Below, in pieces: positions 16,234-25,399 of a stretch of DNA of 64,000 nt (positions within the stretch are counted from its first letter, which is position 1; every line of letters starts with the position of its first letter). Origin of the DNA: an uncultured Pseudomonadota bacterium. GTDB lineage: Bacteria > Myxococcota_A > UBA796 > SXON01. Where the stretch lies: contig CAIMSU010000113.1 of assembly GCA_903844155.1 (NCBI GenBank), forward strand, positions 32,361-96,360. The letters run 5' to 3'. A program made the position numbers and the translations under genes. Below the pieces are notes generated by a model, which was given only the letters and a program-made list of their open reading frames with translations, did not search any database and was not told the origin of the DNA.

Positions 16234-17649
16234 GTGAAGGTAGCCGTCTGGAAGATCCTGCCCGTTGCGTCGATCCTGACCGCGATCGCGTCGCCGGCCT
16301 GCACACAGACGTGTACTGGCGCCACGTGCGCCGATCGCTACAGCCTCGCCGACCTGCGTGCCGTGACGGGTGGGCCCGGCAGCTACGTCCCCGCGGACGC
16401 GACCGGCCACATCGCCGGCCAGTCCGACCAGGGCCGCCTTCGGGCGTTGGCACCCGCAGGTACGGACGGCCTTCTCGTGGGCATCCCGGACGCATCCAAG
16501 CTCATCCTCTACGGTGCGGCGTTGTACCTTGGGACTTCGGACGGTGAGATCGATGGCGAGCCGGGCGACGGGTTCGGGGCGGCGGTCTCCTCGCAAACAC
16601 AGCTCGTCGTGGGGGCGCCGACGGTCGGCAACGGGCCGACGCTCCCTTCGGTTGGTCGCGTCTATGTTTTTCCATATGACCGGCCAACCCTGGGAAGTGG
16701 CACCGGCGATGCGGCCCAGACCGTCACCGGAACCGTCGCGGCGGACGCGCTTGGGGAGACGGTCGCGGCCTGCGGCGACGTCGACGGTGACGGGTTGCCC
16801 GATGTGCTGGCCGCTGCTCCAGGCGCGGGCAGCCTCGCTGGTCGCGTGGTGTTGCTGCCCGGCGGGTCGACCGCGACCAGTGCGGCGGACCTGAGGGGCT
16901 GGGACGGCGACGTCGCGGGCGACTTGCTCGGACACGCGCTCGCGTGCGCCGATTTTGACGGAGATGGGCTGGACGACGCGGTGATCGGCGCGCCCTACGC
17001 CGACTCGCGCTCCGGCGTCGGGACCGGGGCAGCACGGAAGGCCGCCGGGGCTGGCTCGGTTCGGATCGAGGGAAAAGACGGCGAGATCCTTCGGATCGAC
17101 GGATCGCAGGACGACGCCTACCTTGGCGCCGGCGTCGCGGTGGGGGATCTCGATGGGGACGGCCTCCCGGACCTCCTGGTTGGCGCGAGTGGGCGTGTCA
17201 CGGTCAACGCCGCCTCCGACGATCTCACCGGCTCCGTGCACCTGTTCAGCGGCGCCAGCCTCCGGGATCAGCGCGCGACTGGCCTGACCGGCGACAGGAT
17301 CAAGGACACGGCGACGTTCACCGGGGACAACACCCGCGGGCGTTTCGGCGACACGGTCGCGGTCGGGGACGTTGACGGCGACGGCATTCTCGACGTCATC
17401 ATCGGCGCGCCGGGGAGCAACACCGGATCCACCGGTAACGTTGGCGCGCAGACGGGCGCCATCTACGTCTACAAGGGTCCGTTCGGCGGGCTGCAGGGTG
17501 GGCTTCACGACGATCGCGTTGTCGGCGACGCGATCCTGACCATCGAAGGCGCGCGCGTCTACCAGCGGGTGGGCGAGTCGCTCGCGCTCGCGGACCTCGA
17601 CGGGTCCGGTGCTTCCGAGGTCCTGTTCACGACGCGGGAGCAGCCATGA
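16234..17649 (+). CDS. FG-GAP (integrin alpha-type beta-propeller) lipoprotein
   Basis: 471 residues from GTG 16234. The signal peptide ends in ASPAC, so it is probably a lipoprotein. At least four FG-GAP repeats are visible, each with a Ca2+-loop: GDVDGDGLPDVL, ADFDGDGLDDAVIGAP, GDLDGDGLPDLLVGA, GDVDGDGILDVIIGAP, LADLDGSGASEVL. These form beta-propellers seen in surface adhesins and binding proteins; an enzymatic role is not indicated. It is divergent from glgC (84-bp gap) and coupled by ATGA to the next lipoprotein gene. Confidence 0.8.
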   Translation: MKVAVWKILPVASILTAIASPACTQTCTGATCADRYSLADLRAVTGGPGSYVPADATGHIAGQSDQGRLRALAPAGTDGLLVGIPDASKLILYGAALYLGTSDGEIDGEPGDGFGAAVSSQTQLVVGAPTVGNGPTLPSVGRVYVFPYDRPTLGSGTGDAAQTVTGTVAADALGETVAACGDVDGDGLPDVLAAAPGAGSLAGRVVLLPGGSTATSAADLRGWDGDVAGDLLGHALACADFDGDGLDDAVIGAPYADSRSGVGTGAARKAAGAGSVRIEGKDGEILRIDGSQDDAYLGAGVAVGDLDGDGLPDLLVGASGRVTVNAASDDLTGSVHLFSGASLRDQRATGLTGDRIKDTATFTGDNTRGRFGDTVAVGDVDGDGILDVIIGAPGSNTGSTGNVGAQTGAIYVYKGPFGGLQGGLHDDRVVGDAILTIEGARVYQRVGESLALADLDGSGASEVLFTTREQP

Positions 17650-18152
17650 TCCTGGCGCTTTCGGTCGTGGTCGCGTGCCACCGACCGTCGCAGGCTGACG
17701 GCGTCCCGGGTGGCGGTCAGGAGAGCGTTTCCGCAGGTGACAGCGCGGTCGCCGACGCCTGCCCCGGCGCTCCAACCGCGCAGATCTACTGGTACCCGCG
17801 CGCTGGCGATGCAATTCTTGAGGTGCAAGTCGACGAACCCGCGCCCGATGGCAACGGCTACGCCCTCGGGATGACCAGCGCCGACTGGACCGGCGAGGCG
17901 TGCGGCGACCGCCTCGACGCGCAGGCGACGTGCGCATTGTTCGACCAGACCATCGCCCTGCAGACCGTGGACAGCAGCGCAGACGTCGTCATCGGCAGCA
18001 CAACGTGGTTCACGCAGGCGCGATTCGGGGCGTGGGCACTGTATTATGGCCAGGTCAGCCACGGGATGGACACGGGCACGGGTCGATGGGCGGACTGCGT
18101 GGGGTCCGGCTACCCGGACTGCTGCACGCGCGATAGCCCTGCGGCTCCTTGA
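17646..18152 (+). CDS. Lipoprotein of unknown function
   Basis: 168 residues; the signal peptide [11 protein letters not shown] ends in a lipobox. The mature part is short and beta-rich with about six more cysteines (ADACPG, GEACGD, ATCALF, ADCVG, DCCTR) that could form disulfides. No domain recognised. It overlaps the FG-GAP lipoprotein stop by 4 nt and ends 7 nt before ribH, so surface-protein and riboflavin genes appear to be on one transcript. Confidence 0.6.
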   Translation: MILALSVVVACHRPSQADGVPGGGQESVSAGDSAVADACPGAPTAQIYWYPRAGDAILEVQVDEPAPDGNGYALGMTSADWTGEACGDRLDAQATCALFDQTIALQTVDSSADVVIGSTTWFTQARFGAWALYYGQVSHGMDTGTGRWADCVGSGYPDCCTRDSPAAP

Positions 18153-18159
18153 GGTGAGC

Positions 18160-18639
18160 GTGCGTTCGATCGAAGGCGATCTCGTGGATCATGGCGGTCG
18201 CTACGCGATCGTTGTCTCGCGGTTCAACGAATTCATCACGAAGCCGTTGCTCGACGGCGCCATCCACGCGTTGCATCGGCACGGCGTCAACGACGATGCC
18301 ATCACCATTGCCTGGGTTCCCGGGGCGTTTGAGCTGCCGCTCGTGTGCCGCACGCTCGTGAAGGCCGGCAAGCACGACGCCGTCATCGCGCTGGGTGCGG
18401 TCATCCGGGGGTCCACCGCCCATTTTGACTACGTCGCGGGTGAGGCGGCGAAGGGCGTCGCGGCAGCGGGGAGCGGCGACGTGCCGGTCATCTTCGGCGT
18501 GCTGACGACGGACACGATCGAGCAGTCCATCGAGCGCGCTGGCTCGAAGATGGGCAACAAAGGCGGCGAAGCGGCTGTCACGGCCATCGAGATGGTCAAC
18601 CTGCTTCGTTTGCTTCGCGCCCCGTCCGGAACGACGTGA
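18160..18639 (+). CDS. ribH: 6,7-dimethyl-8-ribityllumazine synthase
   Basis: Penultimate step of riboflavin synthesis; forms icosahedral or pentameric assemblies. 159 residues from GTG 18160, with GAGG five nt upstream; longer frames to 18046 overlap the lipoprotein and are not family-like. Landmarks: [34 protein letters not shown], and [16 protein letters not shown] followed by KGGEAA. Directly followed by nusB, a widely conserved ribH-nusB pairing. Confidence 0.96.
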   Translation: MRSIEGDLVDHGGRYAIVVSRFNEFITKPLLDGAIHALHRHGVNDDAITIAWVPGAFELPLVCRTLVKAGKHDAVIALGAVIRGSTAHFDYVAGEAAKGVAAAGSGDVPVIFGVLTTDTIEQSIERAGSKMGNKGGEAAVTAIEMVNLLRLLRAPSGTT

Positions 18640-19094
18640 TGGCCAGCCGCCGTCGCGCGCGGGAGTTCGCCATGCAGGCGCTCTACGCGGCGGACATCGG
18701 CCAGGTGGCGGGTCCGAACGCCATTTCTGCGCTCTGGGGCGCGATGGTGGACGGGCTGCCGGACACGAGCGGCCTGGACGAGGAGCCCGCGACGCCCGAG
18801 GAGATCGAGTTCGCGCAATCGCTCGTGCGCGGCGTGATGGAAGACCTCGCGGCGTTGGACGCGAAGATCGAGGCGGCGAGCACCAATTGGCGTCTCACGC
18901 GGATGCCGGGCGTCGACCGCAACATCCTGCGTGTCGGCGCGTTTGAACTGCTCAATCGTGATGTCCCCACGCCCGTGGTCATCAACGAGGCGCTGGAGAT
19001 CGCCAAGCGCTACGGCGGGGCCGAGTCGCGCGCGTTCGTGAACGGCATCCTCGACCGCATCGCCAAAGAGGCGGGGCGTGGCCGAAAGCGTTGA
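18639..19094 (+). CDS. nusB: Transcription antitermination factor NusB
   Basis: RNA-binding helical protein that with S10 acts in rRNA antitermination. 151 residues from ATG 18639 (TGATG overlap with ribH). Landmarks: SRRRAREFAMQALYA at the N-terminus, MPGVDRNILRVGAFELL, TPVVINEALEIAKRYGG, FVNGILDRIA. Normal length. Overlaps the next gene by 17 nt. Confidence 0.94.
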   Translation: MASRRRAREFAMQALYAADIGQVAGPNAISALWGAMVDGLPDTSGLDEEPATPEEIEFAQSLVRGVMEDLAALDAKIEAASTNWRLTRMPGVDRNILRVGAFELLNRDVPTPVVINEALEIAKRYGGAESRAFVNGILDRIAKEAGRGRKR

Positions 19095-19443
19095 TCCGAG
19101 TGCGGCGAGGTCGCTACGGGAGATCCAGGCGCACATCGATGCGTGGATCGCCGAGAACGGTGGCTACTGGCCTCCGCTCTCGATGCTCGCGCGGCTGACG
19201 GAGGAGACGGGCGAGGTCGCGCGCGAGTACAACCACCGCTTCGGCGCCAAGAAAAAGAAGGCGAGCGAGGGCGGGGCGACGCCGGGGACGCCCGAGGCGA
19301 AAGCGGAGCTGGCGGCGGAATTCGCAGACGTGCTGTTCATCCTGCTCTCGATGGCGAATGAGCAGGGGATCGACATGGACGAGGCGTTCTCGGCGGTGAT
19401 GCAGAAGCTCGTGGTGCGGGATGCGGGGCGGTTTCGGGTGTAG
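19078..19443 (+). CDS. MazG-like nucleotide pyrophosphohydrolase
   Basis: 121 residues from GTG 19078. Single MazG-type domain: ARLTEETGEVAREYNHRF supplies the E-E-x-x-E metal ligands and AELAAEFADVLFILLSMAN the later E-x-x-D. A Lys/Gly-rich loop (AKKKKASEGG) separates them. Single-domain members hydrolyse non-canonical or excess NTPs/dNTPs. Coupled to nusB by overlap. Confidence 0.85.
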   Translation: MAESVDPSAARSLREIQAHIDAWIAENGGYWPPLSMLARLTEETGEVAREYNHRFGAKKKKASEGGATPGTPEAKAELAAEFADVLFILLSMANEQGIDMDEAFSAVMQKLVVRDAGRFRV

Positions 19444-19452
19444 GATCGGGGC

Positions 19453-20469
19453 GTGCGCGCACGAGTTGCCACCAACCCCGTCCTCCTCGTCGGCCTGCTG
19501 GCCTGCCACGCGACGTCAGCCAGCTACTCCAAGCCCGTCCTCGACGTCGACCCGTACTCCGTGCTCTTCGGCACGCTGGCGCCTGGGGAGAGCGGCACGC
19601 AGACGGTCACGCTCCGGAACGACACGGGAACGTCGGCCGCAGCGGGATTGTCGCTCGGCATCGGGTCCATCGAGCTGGTCGACACGACGGGGGCTTTTCA
19701 GGTCTCCTGGGACGCGCAGGCCGTGTCCGAGCCAAAGCCACCTCCGCACGGCAGCGGCCGCTACGACACCGGCAACGTCTTCATCCCCGACAGCGCGCCG
19801 ACGTGGTGCGGCGACACGGCTGGCGACACCGCGCCGCCCTGCGTGGTTGACACTGGAGGACCGGCGAAGGAGGCCGGCTTTGACGTCGCCGCTGCCGTCA
19901 TCCCCCCGGGCGGCAGCCTGCCGCTTTCGGTGACCGTGACCATGCCCGTCGCCGGCAGCCTCGACCCCGCAGGTGACGTCGACGCCGCCTTGCTCATCCA
20001 CACTGTCTCGCAGTCGGAGCCGGCTGCGAAGGCTTCCTGGCCCGGACTCTGGTACGCCGACCCGGTTCACCTCGACCGGATCATCTACCTTCTCGCGTCC
20101 AGCAGCCGCCCCGACGTGACCGGGGTCGGGGTGACCGTCGTCGGGGGGATGACAGGGTTGGACGCCGGCCAGCACGCATGCGAACAGGGCGATGTCATCA
20201 CGTTCTCCGTGCTCGCCCGAGACGCTGGGGGCGAATCGGTCACCTACGCGTGGCAGGACGACCTCTCCGGCTCGGCGGGGTTCGATTCGAGGAACGCACA
20301 GGTCGTCCACTTCACGTGCCCGGCCGACCCGAACGGCGAGGGGACGGCGGACCTGATCGTGGTCAGCGTCGGCGATCAGGACGGCTTCTCGGTCACGGGA
20401 TCGGCCAAGATCGGCGTCTACCCGAGTGGCAGCGGTCTCTACTCCCCCCTCGCCATCACCTCCCGCTGA
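19453..20469 (+). CDS. ASH-domain lipoprotein (paralogue of the next gene)
   Basis: 338 residues; signal peptide ends VGLLAC (lipobox). The N-terminal domain PVLDVDPYSVLFGTLAPGES resembles ASH / choice-of-anchor-D immunoglobulin-like domains. A linker carries DTAGDTAPPCVVDTGG. The C-terminal 110 residues (HACEQGDVITFSVLARDAGG, VVHFTCPADPNG, SAKIGVYPSGSGLYS) match the C-terminal region of the protein at 20599. A surface protein of unknown ligand. Follows mazG by 9 nt. Confidence 0.7.
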   Translation: MRARVATNPVLLVGLLACHATSASYSKPVLDVDPYSVLFGTLAPGESGTQTVTLRNDTGTSAAAGLSLGIGSIELVDTTGAFQVSWDAQAVSEPKPPPHGSGRYDTGNVFIPDSAPTWCGDTAGDTAPPCVVDTGGPAKEAGFDVAAAVIPPGGSLPLSVTVTMPVAGSLDPAGDVDAALLIHTVSQSEPAAKASWPGLWYADPVHLDRIIYLLASSSRPDVTGVGVTVVGGMTGLDAGQHACEQGDVITFSVLARDAGGESVTYAWQDDLSGSAGFDSRNAQVVHFTCPADPNGEGTADLIVVSVGDQDGFSVTGSAKIGVYPSGSGLYSPLAITSR

Positions 20470-20521
20470 GCGCACTCCAACCCTACGAATACGTCGCAGA
20501 TCGGTTTCGTGTGACAGGCCA

Positions 20522-20551
20522 TTGACATGTGAACCGCGTTACAGGTACGAT
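20522..20551 (+). promoter_or_regulatory. Sigma-70-type promoter upstream of the MopE/ASH lipoprotein
   Basis: TTGACA (20522-20527), 18-nt spacer, TACGAT (20546-20551). The -35 box matches the consensus fully and the -10 box at 4 of 6 positions. It lies 47 nt before ATG 20599, leaving a normal leader; a GGAG occurs just before the start. It is the best promoter I can see in the window. Confidence 0.6.
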
Positions 20552-20598
20552 CCCGTCGTCGTCCCGCTTTCCGCCTGCTCGCCCGCCTCGGAGCCTGA

Positions 20599-22836
20599 AT
20601 GTCGCGAACCCTCATCGCCCTCTCCGTCCCGCTCGCCCTCCCCCTCATGCTCTCGGCCTGCCGCAATCAGGCGCCGACTGTGACCGAGTACTACAAGCCC
20701 GTGCTGCAGGTGAGCAGCACGATGGTGGAATTCGGCTCGCTCGGGTGGGGCGAAACGACGGACCGCACGTTCACGATCACGAACAACGGCGGCACCTCGC
20801 TCGCCAACGGCATGCCGATGTGCGTGAGCGCGATGACGCTTTTGGACACGGCGGGGGTGAATTACACGACCAGCTACGACCCCAGCACCATCACCTGCGC
20901 CTCCGGGTCGGCCGGGGACACGGCAGGGGACACCTCCGTTGCGGCGAGCGCCAAGGGCATCGACACGGCGACGGGCCATGATTCGGGCGGGACGGATTCG
21001 GGCAGCGGCTCCGACACCGGAGGGGACACTGGCACTCCCACCAGCAGCGACTGCCTGGTCATCCTGAACCCCTCCTGCGAGATCCCCGTCAACGTCCACT
21101 TCGCGCCTGATACGCCGACAATCGGCGAGGTGTACGGGGCGATGAGCGTGGAGACCAAGGACCAGACCCTCGACAGCTCCGCGACGGACGACGAATACCT
21201 GGCCGCCTACCACAAGGATCCGGTCCGGCTCAAGAAGCTCGTCTACCTGCATGGCACGGCGGCGCACGCCGAGGGCAAGATCGAGGTCACGCCGCAGACG
21301 GTGGACTTCGGGTACGTCAACCCCTCGGACACCACCGATCACGTCGAGTTCATCTCGATCAAGAACATCGGCGACGGGGATCTGAACGTCAGCGGCGTCA
21401 CGATGGCGTCCACGTGCGATGCCGCCTACTCGCTCGTCACCAACCCGCCCGCAGGCGTGCTGCCGCCGGGAGGCGAAACGCTCGCCGAGGTCCGGTTCGC
21501 GCCGACGGACGAGGGCGCGGCCTACTGCCAGATGTCGGTCGCTTCCGACTCGCGCGAGGCCCCGGACGTTCCGGTCACCTTCACCGGAAACGCAGGCTCT
21601 GCCCCGGACAATTCGCCGCCGACAGCGGCCATCCGCTCGCCGTCCAACGGCTACAAGTATGACGCGATCCGCGATCTTGAGCTTGAGGTCAACATCTTCG
21701 ATGTCGACCAGCCGGCGACCACGCTGACCTGCCGCGTCTACAGCGCGGTATTGCAGACCGCCAACGTCGCGACCTGCACCGCGCCGGACGACTCGGGTCA
21801 CTTCTTCATCGACATCCCACCGGGCGACCTGAGCACCGGCACCGACACGCTGCAGCTCATCGTGACCGACGGCAGCGGCGTGAGCGCCACGGCCGCCGTC
21901 TCCGTCGTCATCGGCACGGACTACCCCGCGGATGACGACGATGGCGACGGTTATGGCCTCTCCGACCCCACCAACCCGGACTGCGACGAGCACAACCGCA
22001 ACACGTACCCTGGCGCCGCCGAGCTCTACGACAACAAGGACAACGACTGCGACGGCGTTGTCGACGAGGGCACCGACGGCTTTGACGACGACGGCGACGG
22101 GTTCAGCGAGGCCGCTGGCGACTGCGACGACTACAACGACTCCGCCTACCCGGGCGCGCCCGAGCGTGGCGACGGGGTTGACAACGACTGCGACGGCGTG
22201 GTGGACGAGGGCACCGCCCTCTACGACGACGATGGCGACGGCTACGCCGAGGTCAACAACGACTGCAACGACGCCGACCCGACCGTCAACCCGGCGGCCG
22301 TCGAGGTGTGTGGCGATCACATCGACAACAACTGCAACGGCCTGATTGACTCGGGCGATGCATGTGTGAGCACCGACTCCTCGCCCGTCATCGCGGGTGG
22401 GCTGGCCGGGGTCGCTGCAGACCAGTACGCCTGCGAAGAGGGCGACGTCATCACGCTCTCCGTGCTCTCCTACGACGCCGATGGGCAGGTCTCCACCTTC
22501 GCCTGGCAGAGTGACGCTGGGCCGACCGTGTTCGACACGACGTCTGCTTCTTCCGTCCACTTCACCTGCCCTGCGCTCGGCACCAACGAGAGCGGCGGCA
22601 AGGCGTTCCTCGCGGTCGTGACCGTCGCGGACCCGGACGGTCACAACGCCTCCGCGTCCACGAAGATCGCCGATTACCCGACGGACAGCGGCATGTACCA
22701 GACCTACGAGAAGGTCACGGTCCCGGACAGTGGCAAGGGCAGCGGCGGAGGGTGTGCGACTGTCTCACCGGTGCCCGGGCTCTCGCTGTTCGGTCTGGCG
22801 CTCGCGGCAGCGGGCATCCGGCGCCGTCGGAGCTGA
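20599..22836 (+). CDS. Lipoprotein with ASH domains, MopE metal-binding repeats and MYXO-CTERM-type tail
   Basis: 745 residues. The signal peptide ends LMLSAC (lipobox). Two ASH-like domains (YYKPVLQVSSTMVEFGSLGW near 27; IEVTPQTVDFGYVNPSD near 225) flank a DTGGTDSGSGSDTG spacer. A PKD/Ig-like domain follows, then three MopE repeats (DDDDGDGYGLSDP, DDDGDGFSEAAGDCDD, DDDGDGYAEVNNDCND, each with NDCDGVVDEG-type ends). The C-terminal domain is shared with the upstream lipoprotein. The tail SGGGCATVSPVPG, hydrophobic helix, RRRRS is a MYXO-CTERM-like signal. An N-terminal lipobox and a C-terminal anchor in one protein is unusual. Confidence 0.8.
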   Translation: MSRTLIALSVPLALPLMLSACRNQAPTVTEYYKPVLQVSSTMVEFGSLGWGETTDRTFTITNNGGTSLANGMPMCVSAMTLLDTAGVNYTTSYDPSTITCASGSAGDTAGDTSVAASAKGIDTATGHDSGGTDSGSGSDTGGDTGTPTSSDCLVILNPSCEIPVNVHFAPDTPTIGEVYGAMSVETKDQTLDSSATDDEYLAAYHKDPVRLKKLVYLHGTAAHAEGKIEVTPQTVDFGYVNPSDTTDHVEFISIKNIGDGDLNVSGVTMASTCDAAYSLVTNPPAGVLPPGGETLAEVRFAPTDEGAAYCQMSVASDSREAPDVPVTFTGNAGSAPDNSPPTAAIRSPSNGYKYDAIRDLELEVNIFDVDQPATTLTCRVYSAVLQTANVATCTAPDDSGHFFIDIPPGDLSTGTDTLQLIVTDGSGVSATAAVSVVIGTDYPADDDDGDGYGLSDPTNPDCDEHNRNTYPGAAELYDNKDNDCDGVVDEGTDGFDDDGDGFSEAAGDCDDYNDSAYPGAPERGDGVDNDCDGVVDEGTALYDDDGDGYAEVNNDCNDADPTVNPAAVEVCGDHIDNNCNGLIDSGDACVSTDSSPVIAGGLAGVAADQYACEEGDVITLSVLSYDADGQVSTFAWQSDAGPTVFDTTSASSVHFTCPALGTNESGGKAFLAVVTVADPDGHNASASTKIADYPTDSGMYQTYEKVTVPDSGKGSGGGCATVSPVPGLSLFGLALAAAGIRRRRS

Positions 22837-22852
22837 CCCGAACGGGAGCGCT

Positions 22853-23803
22853 CTATGTCGCGGTCAGGCGACGGAAGACCTCGTCGAGGCTGCCCTTTTC
22901 GGCGGCCAGCTCGATGAGGAGCAACCCTTCGCGGGCGGCGAGCTCGAACAATGCGGCGCGCACGTCGCGGTCGGCGAGCACCTCAAAGCTCATGGCGTCC
23001 TGGGCGTCTGCCTGGTCTCCGGCGCGCCTGCTCACCCGCTGAACCCCGGGGATGGCCACGATGAGGTCGTTGACCGCCTCGAACGCCAGCTTGACGCGCC
23101 CAGGCAGGTAGGTGGCGCGCTGGAGCGTGCCCCCGATCGCCTGCGCGCCAAGGCGTGACGTGGGCGCGTCGGCCACGAGCTGGCCCTGGTTGAGGATCAG
23201 CACCCGGTCGCACACCGCCTGCACCTCCTGCATGATGTGCGTCGAGAGGATGACGGTGCGCTTGGCGCCGATGCGCCGGATGAGGTCCCGGATGACGGCG
23301 ATCTGGTTCGGGTCGAGACCGCTGGTCGGCTCGTCAAGGATCAGGACGGGCGGCTCGTGGAGGATGGCGGCGGCGAGGCCAACGCGCTGCTTGTACCCCT
23401 TCGAAAGCGTGCCGATCACCTGGTTCAGGCGGTCGGACAGATCGCATTCGGTCGCCGCGCGGTCGATGGCCGTCTCGCGTTCAGCTGGCGGCAGTCCGCG
23501 CACCCGCCCCACGAAGTCGAGGTAGTCCCGGACGCGCATTTCAGCGTACGAAGGCGCTGATTCGGGCAGGTAGCCGAGCTGGCGGCGGGCGGCCAGCGAG
23601 TCGCTCACCACGTCGTGACCAGCGATTGTTGCGCTCCCGGACGTCGGTGGAATGAAGCCCGTCAGGATCTTCATGGTCGTCGACTTGCCAGCGCCGTTCG
23701 GGCCGAGGAAGCCGACGATCTCACCCTTGCCGATCTTGAAGCTGATGCCCTTGAGCGCCTGGAACGGGCCGAACGAGCGGTGCAGGTCGGTGACGTCGAT
23801 CAT
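22853..23803 (-). CDS. ABC transporter ATP-binding protein (GldA-like)
   Basis: 316 residues. Walker A GPNGAGKST, Q-loop LGYLPESAPSY, signature LSKGYKQRVGLA, Walker B VLILDEPTSGLDP, and the switch His in LSTHIMQE. The first 220 residues and the C-terminal extension follow the export ATPases of the GldA/CcmA type. A matching membrane subunit is not adjacent: downstream is a convergent lipoprotein gene and upstream a divergent one, so its partner must be elsewhere. The ATG at 23803 is chosen because it gives the usual MIDVTDLHRSFG start. Confidence 0.88.
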   Translation of the reverse strand: MIDVTDLHRSFGPFQALKGISFKIGKGEIVGFLGPNGAGKSTTMKILTGFIPPTSGSATIAGHDVVSDSLAARRQLGYLPESAPSYAEMRVRDYLDFVGRVRGLPPAERETAIDRAATECDLSDRLNQVIGTLSKGYKQRVGLAAAILHEPPVLILDEPTSGLDPNQIAVIRDLIRRIGAKRTVILSTHIMQEVQAVCDRVLILNQGQLVADAPTSRLGAQAIGGTLQRATYLPGRVKLAFEAVNDLIVAIPGVQRVSRRAGDQADAQDAMSFEVLADRDVRAALFELAAREGLLLIELAAEKGSLDEVFRRLTAT

Positions 23804-23907
23804 GGTGTGATCTATCCGAGCCTCCCGCGACCCGTGCGCCTTGGCGTTTTCTCGACGACTCGTGACCCAAAACTCGTGCTACCGTTCCGCCAACTCCGGT
23901 GATCCCG

Positions 23908-24738
23908 ATGCGCGCTCCATTTGTATCGTTGCTCCTCTCCACGGCGCTGCTCGGCGCTGGCTGCACGGACAGCATCAAGATCATCAACACGGACACGGCA
24001 AATCCAGCCAACAACCTGGACAGCTCCGGGGACACTGCGGACAGCTCCGGTGACACCGGCCCGGCCGACACCGGCTGGCCCCAGTACGACGGCGCCATGC
24101 TCAAGATCATCTCGCCCGCGAGCGGCGACTTTCTGCCCTGGTCCGAGGACGCGACCTTCTCGGCCGAGATCGTCGATACCAGCGGCAACGTCATGGACTT
24201 CAGCGACATCGTCTGGTCGTCCGACATCGACCCCACGTGGACGATCACCGGCACCAACGTCGTCGACAACACCCTCGGCGTCGGCACCCACGCGCTCACC
24301 GCCACGGCCGAGCTGCCGAACGGCGACCGCCTCGCCTACACCATCGGCGGCGTGCTGGTGCAGAGCCCGTACTCCGGCATCTACAGCGGCACCCTGCAGA
24401 TCAACGCGGCCTACGGCACCTACGCGGTGGGCTGCGCGGGCGCCACCACCATCACCGTGGACGCCTACGGCCAGGCCGTCAGCGGCGACGCGGGCTGCAT
24501 CCTTTCGCTCAACGGCTACGACATCAACAGCTCCTACATCATCGCGTACGACAACACCGACGGCGCGCTGACCGGGACCACGTCCATCGACCTCTCGTTC
24601 TACCAGTACGACATCGACACGACCGGCACCCTCGACACCGACGGCAACCTCGCCGCCGATTTCACCACCGACATCGCGGGCATGACGCTCACCGGCGCCC
24701 TGACGGCCACCCGCATCACGCGCGACCTGGGGTCCTGA
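23908..24738 (+). CDS. Lipoprotein of unknown function
   Basis: 276 residues from ATG 23908 (an upstream GTG at 23899 adds three residues). The signal peptide ends LLGAGC (lipobox). A Ser/Asp/Thr spacer (NLDSSGDTADSSGDTG) is followed by an Ig-like domain (MLKIISPASGDFLP, WSSDIDPTWTITG) and a beta-rich C-terminal domain with two Cys. No function can be assigned. It has the same cysteine-spacer-domain plan as the lipoproteins at 9966 and 48841. Confidence 0.65.
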   Translation: MRAPFVSLLLSTALLGAGCTDSIKIINTDTANPANNLDSSGDTADSSGDTGPADTGWPQYDGAMLKIISPASGDFLPWSEDATFSAEIVDTSGNVMDFSDIVWSSDIDPTWTITGTNVVDNTLGVGTHALTATAELPNGDRLAYTIGGVLVQSPYSGIYSGTLQINAAYGTYAVGCAGATTITVDAYGQAVSGDAGCILSLNGYDINSSYIIAYDNTDGALTGTTSIDLSFYQYDIDTTGTLDTDGNLAADFTTDIAGMTLTGALTATRITRDLGS

Positions 24739-24751
24739 CCGCTGCGACCGG

Positions 24752-25321
24752 CTACGACCGCGGCCTGCCGACGCCGAGCAGGATGCCGATGTTCCCGACC
24801 ACGTAGACGGATGGGCTGACGCCGTCCGGGAGCACGACCGCGTTCACGCGCACGGTCGGCCGGATGCGGGCGCCGAAGCTGCTCTTCGGAAACGGGGTGG
24901 CCATGTCCCAGCCTGCCCCGAGCTCAAAGCCGGTGCGGTGCGTGATGCCACTGTAGGTCGCCGCGATGGCGCCGACGGGGTGGGTGAGGGCCTCATCGAG
25001 CGAGAGCTCGTGGTGGTGCGCAAAGCCGAGGTAGACGAAGGGGCCGCTGTCGCCGGGGTAGCGGACGTCGAAGTCGATGTTGCCGACCGTGCGGACGTCC
25101 GACGCGTAGAGGCCTTCGCCGACGCGCCCTTCGAGCGCGAGGTTGTGGTTGTCGCCCTTACCGATCATCACGCCTGCGAGGGCACCAAACCCGCCGCCGA
25201 CGCCGGGACTCGTGGACGCACCCACGTCCGCGAAGCCGCCGAGCCAGACGGGGTATTCGGGTGGAGCCGCGTGGGCGGACGGGAGCGATGCCAGAGCGAC
25301 GAGCGTGCAGAGCAGGAACAT
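24752..25321 (-). CDS. Secreted beta-barrel-like outer membrane protein
   Basis: 189 residues from ATG 25321, with signal peptide MFLLCTLVALASLPSAHA. The mature part alternates Gly/aromatic/polar residues (VGGGFGALAGVMIG, LALEGRVGEGLYAS, GPFVYLGFAHHHELSL, SVYVVGNIGILLGVG), as in small eight-stranded outer membrane barrels, but I see no specific family signature. The frame stays open upstream to 26719; that part is antisense to the exchanger gene and not real. Convergent with the lipoprotein at 23908. Confidence 0.6.
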   Translation of the reverse strand: MFLLCTLVALASLPSAHAAPPEYPVWLGGFADVGASTSPGVGGGFGALAGVMIGKGDNHNLALEGRVGEGLYASDVRTVGNIDFDVRYPGDSGPFVYLGFAHHHELSLDEALTHPVGAIAATYSGITHRTGFELGAGWDMATPFPKSSFGARIRPTVRVNAVVLPDGVSPSVYVVGNIGILLGVGRPRS

Positions 25322-25399
25322 CCGGCAGTCTACCCCGCCAAAGCAACTTCTTGTGCCGGCGCGGGAACCGGACCGGCCGTCGTGGGGATAGGGCGGGAG

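Noticed and set aside
16150..17937. Long minus-strand extension of the glgC frame (595 residues)
   Set aside because: It is antisense to a clear FG-GAP gene; high GC makes long chance frames common. glgC starts at 16149.
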